Shown: positions 20,298-29,588 of the stretch, in pieces | Position numbering within the stretch: position 1 is the first letter of the stretch | Layout: every line of letters begins with the position of its first letter | NCBI GenBank assembly: GCA_964546955.1 | Contig: CAZJLP010000040.1 | Span: forward strand, 1 to 48,430 | DNA from: CAZJLP01 sp964546955 | Lineage (GTDB): Bacteria > Verrucomicrobiota > Verrucomicrobiia > Opitutales > Opitutaceae | DNA length: 48,430 bases | Reading direction: 5' to 3' | Translations under genes and position numbers: made by a program | The notes under the pieces: model-generated | The model's input: only the letters and a program-made list of their open reading frames with translations | What the model was told of the DNA's origin: nothing | Database searches by the model: none

Positions 20298-20326
20298 GGT
20301 AGGGCGAGTCCGGAGGCCTCGCCCTC
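20298..20326. repeat. Short GGTAGGGCGAG palindrome
   Basis: AGGGCGAG and CTCGCCCT flank TCCGGAGGC, making a compact palindrome immediately after the PaaK-like gene. Same end sequence as the longer elements at 9513-9683 and 33459-33598. Confidence 0.7.
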
Positions 20327-20385
20327 AAAGGGAAGACCCCGCGTAGGAACAGACGAGGTCGCCGGAGCAGCTTCCGCAACCAAGT

Positions 20386-20430
20386 GGCTACGAGAGTCAG
20401 CGAGTGGCCGGCTCGAAACGAACCAAACCC
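20386..20430 (+). repeat. AGCGAGTGGC block with AACCCAA-type heptamers
   Basis: A GGCTACGAG...AGCGAGTGGCC block (20386-20409) is followed after five bases by GAAACGA and ACCAAAC units at seven-base spacing. It is related to the composites at 39326-39390, 39411-39479 and 41202-41269 but with a shorter gap. Confidence 0.5.
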
Positions 20431-20437
20431 TACTCCC

Positions 20438-21523
20438 TCAAGCCGTCTTGGCCTGCTTCAAACGGAATCCCACGAAGGCTACCAGCGTGGCGCCCATCAG
20501 CAGCATGCCATAAGTCGCGGGCTCGGGTACGGGGCGGGCGATGCGGCCGTTGAAACCCACAAGGTCGATGCCACCGCTGCCGTCAGCGGTGTTGGTCGGG
20601 TAATAGGTCGTGTTTGTCCAATCGACCAAGTTCGCGACCGTATTCGTCACGTCGGCGGAAAAGACTGAGTAACCGTAAATCGTAGTGCCGGCGGCGATAC
20701 CGAGATTCGCAAAGCTGATGAATGCGCCAGCGATTCCCTGGTTGGTGGCGTTCTCGTACTCCGAAAGGCTGGTGAGATTGTCGCCATTGTTGAACCGCAT
20801 GATGTAATAATCCGCGATCGGGTCCTGCACGCCGGCCACGCTGGGGTTGTAATCGAGATTCGAACCGTAGTTGCCGGAGGTCAGAGTGACGATGTTGCCC
20901 CCGTAGGCCGTCGGGCGGTTCGTGGTGCTGTCCCAGCCGGTGAAAACGGCAATCTTCACGCTGTCATGTGCGCCTGCGACGCCGCGATCGAAAATCGTTA
21001 TTCCGTCGGTCGAGCGCGCGGTCGTGCCAGAGGTGAAGGCGAAGTCCACACGCTCGATGTTGCCGGCGTTGACGGTCGCGCTGTCGTTACTGTTGACGAA
21101 GAGATTGTCGCTGCCTTGAATAACGTTGTTGTTTAGCAACAAGTTGCTCAAGGAGCTTTGGTAAGTGCCGAGCGCGCGACCTGCGCCATTGTCTGCGACC
21201 CACGTAGACGAGTAGTTATTGTTGTCCCAATTGGCCTGGTTGGGCGTGCCATTGCCACTGGAGTCCGTATTGCGTCGGATGTAAGCGGCGTTCGCGGTCG
21301 TCGCCAACCAGTAGTTGGTGGAGCCCGTGGTGAAACCTGTCACCGCGTGCGTGGTATTCTGAAAACGTAAGCTGCTGCTACCATAAGGAGTTGAGTTGGT
21401 CGTGTCCGTCGCCTGCAACGTCCAATTGGTCACCGCGGTCTGCCCCCAACCCGGCGTCGCTCCACATGCGATCAGTAAACAAGCAATGCCGCGGGAAAGG
21501 GGGAATTTGGGCAGGGACGGCAT
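20438..21523 (-). CDS. PEP-CTERM sorted secreted protein
   Basis: 361 residues from the ATG at 21521-21523, giving MPSLPKFPLSRGIACLLIACGATPGWGQ, a signal peptide with a likely A/G-x-G/Q cleavage. The body is Ser/Thr/Asn/Gly-rich and low in Cys and Lys, typical of extracellular beta proteins. The C-terminus has PVPEPATYGMLLMGATLVAFVGFRLKQ: a PEP motif, one membrane helix and basic residues, the PEP-CTERM sorting signal read by exosortase EpsH-type enzymes. No exosortase is in the window. Such proteins are usually processed and released to the surface or exopolysaccharide matrix. A longer in-frame start at 21580 is less likely because the signal peptide would be internal. Confidence 0.88.
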   Translation of the reverse strand: MPSLPKFPLSRGIACLLIACGATPGWGQTAVTNWTLQATDTTNSTPYGSSSLRFQNTTHAVTGFTTGSTNYWLATTANAAYIRRNTDSSGNGTPNQANWDNNNYSSTWVADNGAGRALGTYQSSLSNLLLNNNVIQGSDNLFVNSNDSATVNAGNIERVDFAFTSGTTARSTDGITIFDRGVAGAHDSVKIAVFTGWDSTTNRPTAYGGNIVTLTSGNYGSNLDYNPSVAGVQDPIADYYIMRFNNGDNLTSLSEYENATNQGIAGAFISFANLGIAAGTTIYGYSVFSADVTNTVANLVDWTNTTYYPTNTADGSGGIDLVGFNGRIARPVPEPATYGMLLMGATLVAFVGFRLKQAKTA

Positions 21524-21791
21524 ATTGAAAATCACTGGCAATACGGATAGGGACTCACCCTTAGATCGGCAAGAAAACAATTCAATTAAGTGCAGCCCTG
21601 GAGGGGGAGGCCGAGGTAGGGCGCTCTGCGTGCCGACGCAACTGCCCTTCTCTACGGGGTTAGGGGGCCTTATACTCCCGGGTACAGGGGGCGCCGGGGA
21701 CCGATTAACTTTACTTAACCCCCCTCCCTGGTAGGACCGCCTTTGGACGCGCGGCTGTCGCCGCGCCCTCTCTCTCTACGCAACACCCACC

Positions 21792-22577
21792 ATGGTCAGC
21801 CTTTTCCGTTCCACGATCGGGCGAAAGTTCCTCATGGCCGTAACTGGCGTGATTCTCATCGCCTTTGTCATCGGCCACCTGGTGGGAAATTTGCAGATCT
21901 TTTCCCATCCCGACCGGATCAACGGCTACGCTGCGTTCCTGCAAAGCCTGGGCCCCACGCTGTGGGTCGCGCGAATCGTGTTGTTGATCAGCGTCGCGAT
22001 TCATATCTGGGCCGCGATTTCGCTGACGCGCGACAACTGGAAAGCGGTCGGTGGTTCACGCTACGCGGTCAAACATACCATCCGCGCTACGCTGGCATCG
22101 CGCACCATGCGCATCACGGGTTTGGTGGTCTTGGCGTTTCTCATTTATCACCTGGCGCATTTTACCTTGGGAGCGGTCGAGGCGAAAACGTTCAAAGACA
22201 GCCTCGCGGCCTATACGATGCAGGGGGATTACCACGTGTTGGGTTTTCCGACGGTGCTGAAAGGCGCTGCCGTTCCCGACGTGCACAGCATGGTCGTCTA
22301 CGGCTTCCAAAACGTGGTTGTATCCATTTTCTACATCATCGCCGTGGGCCTGCTCAGCTACCATCTGCTGCACGGCGTCGATAGCATGTTTCAAACGTTC
22401 GGCGTGCGCAACGGCCGCTGGTCCCGTGGCCTTCGCACCTTCGCGATCGTTTTCTGCTTCGCCTATTTTTTGGGCAACCTCGCGATTCCAGTCGCGGTGC
22501 TGATGGGAAAGATTCCGCTGCGAGGCAGTATGACCGCCCAGGCGGGAGCCGTCTCTTCGCCCTCCAGCCAACGCTAA
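21792..22577 (+). CDS. sdhC: Succinate dehydrogenase cytochrome b558 subunit
   Basis: 261 residues, about five membrane helices: FLMAVTGVILIAFVIGHLVGN, LWVARIVLLISVAIHIWAAIS, MRITGLVVLAFLIYHLAHFTLG, VVVSIFYIIAVGLLSYHLLHGV and FAIVFCFAYFLGNLAIPVAVL. Histidines in the IGHLVGN, IHIW, YHLAH and YHLLHG contexts are the likely haem ligands. A single large b-type subunit with no SdhD is the diheme architecture of menaquinone-reducing succinate:quinone oxidoreductases. It starts the operon, 12 bases before sdhA. Confidence 0.95.
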   Translation: MVSLFRSTIGRKFLMAVTGVILIAFVIGHLVGNLQIFSHPDRINGYAAFLQSLGPTLWVARIVLLISVAIHIWAAISLTRDNWKAVGGSRYAVKHTIRATLASRTMRITGLVVLAFLIYHLAHFTLGAVEAKTFKDSLAAYTMQGDYHVLGFPTVLKGAAVPDVHSMVVYGFQNVVVSIFYIIAVGLLSYHLLHGVDSMFQTFGVRNGRWSRGLRTFAIVFCFAYFLGNLAIPVAVLMGKIPLRGSMTAQAGAVSSPSSQR

Positions 22578-22589
22578 CTTCTTCGCTCC

Positions 22590-24512
<1,923 letters not shown>

Positions 24513-24541
24513 CCGTCGCGACCGATTCGTTCTCTACTGTC

Positions 24542-24901
24542 GTGACCGCCCCGCGCAAAAAATCAGCCAGCTCCGCGCCCCCCACGAGGGCGGCGGTGGT
24601 TCCGCTCGAGCGCATCGACTCCCAGATCTTCTTGTTGAGGGGACAGAAGGTCCTCCTGTATATGAACCTCCCTCGCCTCTGCGGGACCGAAACAGGCTTC
24701 CTCCATCGTTCTCCTACTCTTACTCGTTCTCGTCCCCACCGGCATTGGCCCTCCTCGAAGGCCTTCAACCGCGCAGTGCGGCAGAATCTCGAACGGTTTC
24801 CCGAGGATTTCATGTTCCGTCTCAATTCCCCGGAGTTCGAAGCCTCGAGGCGCCATTTTGGCGCCTCAAGAGGCGCGCCCCGCAAAACTTCCTCCGCCTA
24901 A
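24542..24901 (+). pseudogene. ORF6N-domain (phage anti-repressor-like) gene, truncated and interrupted by a repeat
   Basis: 119 codons from GTG 24542. VVPLERIDSQIFLLRGQKVLLYMNLPRLCGTET (19-51) and KAFNRAVRQNLERFPEDFMFRLNSPEFE (73-100) together make the ORF6N domain of phage-type anti-repressors. Residues 52-72 between them do not belong to the domain and correspond to a hexamer-repeat copy (24705-24742), a 63-base in-frame insertion. The protein stops shortly after the domain, where intact homologues continue. A perfect eight-base stem (24847-24867, GAGGCGCC/GGCGCCTC) lies near the end. It sits between sdhA and sdhB on the same strand with 30- and 18-base gaps, so it is probably co-transcribed. 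Function is probably lost. Confidence 0.75.
24705..24742 (+). repeat. Hexamer-repeat arm inside the ORF6N gene
   Basis: 38 bases closely match the left arm of the inverted repeat at 784-817 plus about ten further bases, lacking one six-base unit (TTTCTC) and with a few substitutions beyond it. No complementary right arm is present here. Confidence 0.85.
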
Positions 24902-24919
24902 CCGAACGTTTTCCCTCCC

Positions 24920-25732
24920 ATGGTCGCCGACAATTCCCAGAAAACGATTTCCGTAACGCTTCGCGTCTGGCGGCAAAGCGCGCCTGACGCCGCGGGAGAC
25001 TTCAAGGACTACGAAGCAAAGGATCTCAACACCGCCATGTCGTTCCTCGAGATGCTCGACGTGGTCAACGATGACCTCACCCGGCGCGGCGAGGAGCCAA
25101 TCGCGTTCGCGCACGATTGCCGGGAGGGAATCTGCGGCACCTGTTCCCTCACCATCGACGGAAAACCGCATGGGCCCGGCCACGGCATCGCCACGTGCCA
25201 GCTTTACATGCGCAGCTTCCAGGACGGAGATGTGATCGTGGTGGAGCCGTTTCGCGCCCGCGCGTTTCCCTTAATCAAGGATCTTGTGGTCGACCGTTCC
25301 GCCTTCGATCGGATCATGCAGGCGGGAGGATTTATTTCGGTCCGGACTGGCTCCGCGCCCGACGCGAATTCGATTCCCGTGCCGAAGGAAAACGCCGACC
25401 TGGCGATGGACGCCGCCGCGTGCATCAGCTGTGGCGCTTGTGTCGCGGCCTGCAAAAATGCGAGCGCAATGCTGTTTGTTTCGGCGAAGGTTTCCCAACT
25501 CGCGCTGCTGCCGCAGGGCCAGCCGGAGCGGGATCGCCGTGTGCTGTCGATGGTCCAGGCCATGGACGAGCAGGGTTTCGGCAGCTGCACCAACCAGTAC
25601 GAATGCAGCGCCGTGTGCCCGAAGACGATCAGCCACGATTTCATCGGCCGCATGAACCGCGACTATCTCGCCGCCACGCTGCGCAGCGGGCTCAAGTCCG
25701 CCTCGGCCAACACGAACGCCGGCGGAGCGTAG
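24920..25732 (+). CDS. sdhB: Succinate dehydrogenase iron-sulfur subunit
   Basis: 270 residues. The N-terminal ferredoxin part carries CREGICGTCSLTIDG with a later C (GHGIATC) for the [2Fe-2S] cluster. The C-terminal part carries CISCGACVAACKN and later C-x(n)-C-P motifs (GSCTNQYECSAVCPK) for the [4Fe-4S] and [3Fe-4S] clusters. It carries electrons from SdhA flavin to the quinone site at SdhC. It is the last gene of the sdh cluster and is separated from sdhA by the ORF6N remnant, an unusual arrangement. Confidence 0.96.
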   Translation: MVADNSQKTISVTLRVWRQSAPDAAGDFKDYEAKDLNTAMSFLEMLDVVNDDLTRRGEEPIAFAHDCREGICGTCSLTIDGKPHGPGHGIATCQLYMRSFQDGDVIVVEPFRARAFPLIKDLVVDRSAFDRIMQAGGFISVRTGSAPDANSIPVPKENADLAMDAAACISCGACVAACKNASAMLFVSAKVSQLALLPQGQPERDRRVLSMVQAMDEQGFGSCTNQYECSAVCPKTISHDFIGRMNRDYLAATLRSGLKSASANTNAGGA

Positions 25733-26243
25733 CATCGTCCGCCGGGACGATGCGGTTTTGAGTTCTGTGTTTGAGTGAAGCCTCAGGGTGGAATCCTGCA
25801 CATGCGGGATTGGTGGGGTGCGACGTTGCGATGACATCGACATCCAACAGCCTGCCGGGGACGGCGGGCCCCACGCTTCTGCTTTGGTTGCCACGTTCTT
25901 TCTCTCGGATGCCGCCTAAATGGGGAGCCTTCGGGATAGCCGACTCGCCGTTGAAACGGAAGCCCTGGTCGGAAAACAGCTGGGCTGACGCCACCGGACG
26001 CGGCGAACCCCAAACTATGCACCGGTTGCCGCACACGACGGCGAGTCGGGACGCCTCGCCCTACCTCTATCACAATTCCTGTAACTCTTATCCCCCTGCC
26101 GGTGTTCTTTTCTCGAATCCGCGATTCATCTCGAGGATTCGCACTGGGCGGCGGCTCGCGGGCTGGCGAGCCGTCGCTTTGTTTTTGTTGCGAGTCGAGA
26201 GCGGCTCGATCTCTCAACACTCAAAACTAGGCCGCAGCAGCCG
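25733..26243. other. 511-base gap between sdhB and the YgjP-type gene, probably repeat-derived
   Basis: No gene is supported. The stretch contains TTTGAGTG/CTCAAAA-type heptamer runs near both ends (about 25752-25774 and 26212-26230, in opposite orientation) and a GGCGAG...CCTCGCCCTACC terminus of the GGTAGGGCGAG family at about 26038-26065. A rightward open frame from 25771 runs over the antisense of the next gene and is rejected as a protein. Confidence 0.55.
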
Positions 26244-26996
26244 CTACAGCCCCAGCAAACTGCCGTTCCGCTTGATCCAAACTTCTGCCTCGCGCCAGTC
26301 GGGGCAGACTTCCTCCACGCGTGCCCAGAAGCGTGCGGAGTGGTTCATTTCGCGCAGGTGCATCAATTCGTGGTAGATAATGTAGTCGCGCACCGAGAGG
26401 GGGGTCTGGATGAGCCTCCAGTTGAGGGAGATCACCCCGCCCGAAGAGCAGGAGCCCCAGCGGGTGCGCTGGTTGCGCACGGTGACCTCCTTCACGTCCA
26501 CGCCCGTTTCGGCCGCAAGTTCCCAGGTCCGGGCGGGCAGTTCGATCTTGGCACGGCGCGCGAAATGCGCCTCGAGGGTGGGCCGGAGGTCGCCGTCGAA
26601 ACGAGCGACCCGAAAAATATCCGCGGCGACGCAGATCATCGGACGATCGCCTTCCGCAGCTTTGCGAATGGGAACCAGATCGCCGCGCCAGAGGACGTGG
26701 CTCCCGAGGGTCCAGACCTCCGCGCCGCGCGGCCGTTGACGCTGCCGCGCTCGGGCGCGTTCAAGCCAGTCGCGATGTTCTTCCACGAAGCGCAGGGCTT
26801 CGCGTTCGGAGCCGCGGGCCGGAATTGTGGCGACCGCGACGCCGTCACGAGTCAAGGTCAGACGATACTGACTCGCGCGAAGGCTGCGTTTAAAAACGAC
26901 GTCTCCGTGGGGAAGATGTGACGTCGGCGGGCTCTTGTGCACGCCGAGCGCGGGTGAAAAAGAGTCGAATAAGCTTTGCTGGGACTCGTCGGTCAC
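26244..26996 (-). CDS. YgjP-type zinc metallopeptidase (M48/WLM-like, DUF45)
   Basis: 250 residues if started at GTG 26996. A much longer in-frame reading to 27716 overlaps the GNAT gene and is rejected. The N-terminal half resembles the beta-rich DUF45 region (FKRSLRASQYRLTLTRDGVAVATIPARGS, EEHRDWLERARAR). The C-terminal half has RTRWGSCSSGGVISLNWRLI and the zinc site HELMH (209-213) with H219 in MNHS. UPF/DUF45 proteases are cytoplasmic, with unsettled substrates. The start is uncertain because no clear Shine-Dalgarno is present. It lies 23 bases downstream of the GNAT gene, same strand. Confidence 0.82.
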   Translation of the reverse strand: MTDESQQSLFDSFSPALGVHKSPPTSHLPHGDVVFKRSLRASQYRLTLTRDGVAVATIPARGSEREALRFVEEHRDWLERARARQRQRPRGAEVWTLGSHVLWRGDLVPIRKAAEGDRPMICVAADIFRVARFDGDLRPTLEAHFARRAKIELPARTWELAAETGVDVKEVTVRNQRTRWGSCSSGGVISLNWRLIQTPLSVRDYIIYHELMHLREMNHSARFWARVEEVCPDWREAEVWIKRNGSLLGL

Positions 26997-27019
26997 GTTG
27001 GGCCGCGAGTTAATACAGA

Positions 27020-27559
27020 TCAGGAGACCGACGCCAGCTCCTTGTAGTAGATTGCGTTTTTTGCCGGCGATCCATCGGGATCGAGAGCGTATCCCGGGAT
27101 CCCGCCGACATAGGAGTAGCCAATGGCTTCGTAGAAAAGCCGCGCGCCGCCCTTGCCTTCGCTGGTATCGAGAAAAAGCAGGCGAACTTGGCGCGACTGT
27201 GCCAGGGTTTCGATCTCCGCCATGAGCTGGCGGGCGATTCCCGTGCGGCGGTGCGCCGTGAGCACCAGCACCTTTTGCACCTCGGCCCGATGGCGTCCGT
27301 TGGGGCGCGTCTCGAAGGCGATTTGCGCGCTGCCCACGATGTTCCCGGAAGGATCGCGCGCGACCAGGATTGTGCGTTCGCCCGTGCCGGCTTTGGCCGT
27401 CACCGATAGCCAATAATCGCGCGCTTCCTCGCGGCTGAGCGAATCGAGAAAGCCTATCGAAGCGCCCGCGTGGACACAATCGATCAACAAATCGACCAAT
27501 TGGTGGTATTCCTCCACACGAACCGGATTCATGAGCGGCACAATGTGCATGAATTTCAT
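27020..27559 (-). CDS. GNAT-family N-acetyltransferase
   Basis: 179 residues from the ATG at 27557-27559; AAGGTG upstream could be the ribosome-binding site. The acetyl-CoA site is VQKVLVLTAHRRTGIARQLM (V-x-V-x(6)-R-x-G-I/A), followed by LLFLDTSEGKGGARLFYEAIGYSYVG, the usual strand-helix end of the fold. GNATs acetylate small molecules or proteins; the substrate is unknown. It is closely followed by the YgjP-type gene on the same strand. Confidence 0.85.
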   Translation of the reverse strand: MKFMHIVPLMNPVRVEEYHQLVDLLIDCVHAGASIGFLDSLSREEARDYWLSVTAKAGTGERTILVARDPSGNIVGSAQIAFETRPNGRHRAEVQKVLVLTAHRRTGIARQLMAEIETLAQSRQVRLLFLDTSEGKGGARLFYEAIGYSYVGGIPGYALDPDGSPAKNAIYYKELASVS

Positions 27560-27750
27560 TGGAGCACCTTGTGTGCCGGCCGGCGGTGTTTCGTCGCCGC
27601 GGTTCGTTTGGAATTCGAGGTGGAACTCGACTTCCGGGCGCGTTTGTTCGCCAGACCAGCGTCGCAAGCGACATCACATCCAGCAGCGCGCTCGGAGATC
27701 GCGCTCCACCTCCCAAAACCTAAAATCCGTCCCCCAAAAAGTCTGTGGCC

Positions 27751-28188
27751 CTACGCGAGCCGCTGTACTTCCCACCGAATTCGTCCGTTTTTCACCATGA
27801 GCCAGGCGAAGCTAGGCGGGGCGCCGCGGTTGGGGCGCGAAATGCAGCCGGGATTGAGCCAGCGAACGCCGCCGCTTCGCTCGTCGCGCGGTGCGTGGGT
27901 ATGTCCGTGAAGGACGACGTGGCATCCGGGTGGGGGAGTGTCGGGTGGAATGTGAATCAGGTGAAAGCGCAGTCCTTCGCGTTCAAGATCGAGTCGGAGG
28001 GGCCAGCGGCCGGGCTCGTCGTTATTGCCCGAGACCACCAAAAGGGGAGGGCCGCAGGATTGGAACTCCCACAGCGTCTCGGGTTCGCAAACGTCGCCCA
28101 AGTGCCATATCTCATTCGCCTTGGCGATTTTTGCCGGCAAATCCGACGGATAACGATTGTGCGTGTCCGCGATGACAGCGATGCGCAT
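27751..28188 (-). CDS. YfcE/MJ0936-type metallophosphoesterase
   Basis: 145 residues. Metallophosphoesterase motifs appear in order: IADTH (D8, H10), HLGD (about 29-32), SGNND (58-62) and GHTH (about 94-97), the ligands of a two-metal site. This group hydrolyses phosphodiesters in vitro; the physiological substrate is not evident. The start MRIAVIADTH is unambiguous. It is divergent from rpmH across a repeat-rich gap. Confidence 0.88.
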   Translation of the reverse strand: MRIAVIADTHNRYPSDLPAKIAKANEIWHLGDVCEPETLWEFQSCGPPLLVVSGNNDEPGRWPLRLDLEREGLRFHLIHIPPDTPPPGCHVVLHGHTHAPRDERSGGVRWLNPGCISRPNRGAPPSFAWLMVKNGRIRWEVQRLA

Positions 28189-28200
28189 GGAAGGAGGCTA

Positions 28201-28268
28201 TCGGCGATTGGCTTTTAGCTGTCAGCTCGGAAAAACAATCGGCAATCGGTTATCAGCGGTCGGCTTTA
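28201..28268. repeat. Heptamer-phased array (AATCGGC type)
   Basis: From 28201 the seven-base units ATCGGCG, ATTGGCT, TTTAGCT and GTCAGCT follow in register. After a two-base shift, AATCGGC, AATCGGT, TATCAGC and GGTCGGC run to 28265. The degenerate core is NNTCGGC. It lies in the gap upstream of the phosphodiesterase start. Confidence 0.65.
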
Positions 28269-28410
28269 GGGCCAGCCAGCCAGCCCGCCTGAAGTGTACC
28301 CGCCGCAACGGCGGCTCAGCATTGAAAGTTTTTTCCGCGCCGACCGCCGACAGCTGATGCCGACAACCGGGGCACTGAATGAAGGGAGCGCTTCCAGACG
28401 CACTGGGCTC

Positions 28411-28566
28411 GGGCGGCGGCCCCCCGCCATCATTCTCTTTCCTCTTTCTCTTAATCTTTATCGTTTCCGGAAATTGCCGTTCGGCCGACCCGACTGCGGC
28501 ATCCGATCCCGACAGAAAGATTACGATAAGGAATGAAGAGAAAGATTGGGCGCTCCGGCGCCGCCC
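28411..28566. repeat. Hexamer-phased inverted repeat upstream of rpmH
   Basis: A pyrimidine-rich arm (28431-28466, units ending in CTC/ATC at about six-base steps) and a purine-rich arm (28513-28546) face each other, bounded by GGGCGGCG (28411-28418) and CGCCGCCC (28559-28566). Complementarity is partial, weaker than at 784-912. Together with the heptamer array at 28201 it fills most of the 442-base gap 28189-28630. Confidence 0.65.
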
Positions 28567-28630
28567 AAACCCCTGCCTTGACACGGGCGGCGCTGTCCGG
28601 TGATCTCTCACCTCTTTTTCCCTTTCGAAT

Positions 28631-28768
28631 ATGCAACCGACATTCCGCCCACACCGCAAAAAACGCGCCCGTAAAATCGGTTTCCGCGCCCGTAGCGCGA
28701 CCAAAGGTGGTCGCAAGGTTCTCGCTTCCCGCCGCCGCAAGGGCCGGAAGCGGTTGACGGTTGTCTAA
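28631..28768 (+). CDS. rpmH: Ribosomal protein bL34
   Basis: 45 residues, MQPTFRPHRKKRARKIGFRA onward, very basic and ending RKRLTVV; matches bL34 in length and sequence. It is a structural component of the 50S subunit. It heads the conserved rpmH-rnpA-yidD-yidC cluster. Confidence 0.97.
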   Translation: MQPTFRPHRKKRARKIGFRARSATKGGRKVLASRRRKGRKRLTVV

Positions 28769-28809
28769 GATCTTTCGGCGCCGTTGAGCGCCGTTACTCC
28801 TTCTTCGCC

Positions 28810-29202
28810 ATGCGCTTCCGCGCTGAGCAACGCTTGCGCCGACAGAGCGACTTCCGCGATGCGCGTGAGAAAGGCCGCCGCCACGATTGCGGCGGCTTTA
28901 TGTTATGGTACCACCGGCGGTCCGCTGGAATGGAGGGGGGCGAAATCTCCGAAAAGGCGTCTCCAAAGTCGCTTAGGCCTCGGGTGGGTGTCGTCGCTTC
29001 GACCTCCGCGGTCGGCTGCGCCGTGGAGCGAAACCGGGCAAAAAGGCGCCTGCGGGAGGTTTTTCGCCGAAATCAGCATCGCGTTGCGCCGGAGTACGAT
29101 TTGCTACTGATCGCTCGTCGATCGCTCAATCAGCTTGAGTATCGCGAAATCGAACAAAAGTTCGTCGAGGCCTGTCGCCGTATCTTTCCGACTGTTTCAT
29201 GA
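28810..29202 (+). CDS. rnpA: Ribonuclease P protein component
   Basis: 130 residues. It contains the diagnostic RNR motif (VERNRAKRRLREVFR) and the N-terminal FRAEQRLRRQSDFRDAREKGRR. The protein binds RNase P RNA and helps process tRNA 5' ends. An insertion of about 15 residues around AGMEGGEISEKASPKS lies before VGVVASTSAVGCAVERN. The stop overlaps the yidD start by four bases, so the two are translationally coupled. Confidence 0.95.
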   Translation: MRFRAEQRLRRQSDFRDAREKGRRHDCGGFMLWYHRRSAGMEGGEISEKASPKSLRPRVGVVASTSAVGCAVERNRAKRRLREVFRRNQHRVAPEYDLLLIARRSLNQLEYREIEQKFVEACRRIFPTVS

Positions 29203-29567
29203 AGCCTCCCGCTGTGCTGATCACAGATCCTGTCGCCCGAAGGGGGAGACCGTCGCTGCGTGGATGGTCGACGCCGTCCGCGGTGGCGCTGGCGTTCGCC
29301 GTCGGGTGCGTCCGCGTTTATCAGCGTGCTCTGTCGCCCGCTTTGCACGCTATCGCCGGACCTTCTTGTGGTTGCCGCTTCCATCCGACGTGTTCGCACT
29401 ATGCGGTGGAAGCTCTGCGCGAGCACGGCATGGGCGCTGGCCTCGGATTGGCCGTGCTTCGTTTTTTGCGTTGCCACCCGTGGGGTGGGGGCGGATGCGA
29501 CCCTGTTCCGCGTCGTTGCGAGGCGGTACGACGACCTCTCGACGCTGCGACCACTCTCCGTCGCTAA
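29199..29567 (+). CDS. yidD: Membrane protein insertion efficiency factor YidD
   Basis: 122 residues. The family core is present: VRVYQRALSPALHAIAGPSCGCRFHPTCSHYAVEAL, then HG...AVLRFLRCHPWGGGGCDPVP, with its conserved cysteines and CHPW. An amphipathic N-terminal segment suggests peripheral membrane attachment. YidD assists YidC in membrane protein insertion. The ATG overlaps the rnpA stop (ATGA); yidC follows 21 bases later. Confidence 0.96.
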   Translation: MKPPAVLITDPVARRGRPSLRGWSTPSAVALAFAVGCVRVYQRALSPALHAIAGPSCGCRFHPTCSHYAVEALREHGMGAGLGLAVLRFLRCHPWGGGGCDPVPRRCEAVRRPLDAATTLRR

Positions 29568-29588
29568 ACGCGACTCAACTCTTTCTTC

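Noticed and set aside
25771..26376. Rightward open frame of about 200 codons between sdhB and the YgjP-type gene
   Set aside because: Its end runs over the antisense of the metallopeptidase, its composition is not convincing, and the region carries repeat termini. I treat it as an intergenic, repeat-derived stretch.
27000..27716. Extended 5' reading of the YgjP-type gene (to 27716)
   Set aside because: The extra residues are Arg/Gly-rich and overlap the GNAT gene, which has a clear family match on the same strand in another frame. The GTG at 26996 is preferred.
28189..28630. Possible replication origin beside rpmH
   Set aside because: rpmH-rnpA clusters often lie near dnaA/oriC, but no dnaA gene and no TTATCCACA-type box cluster were seen here.
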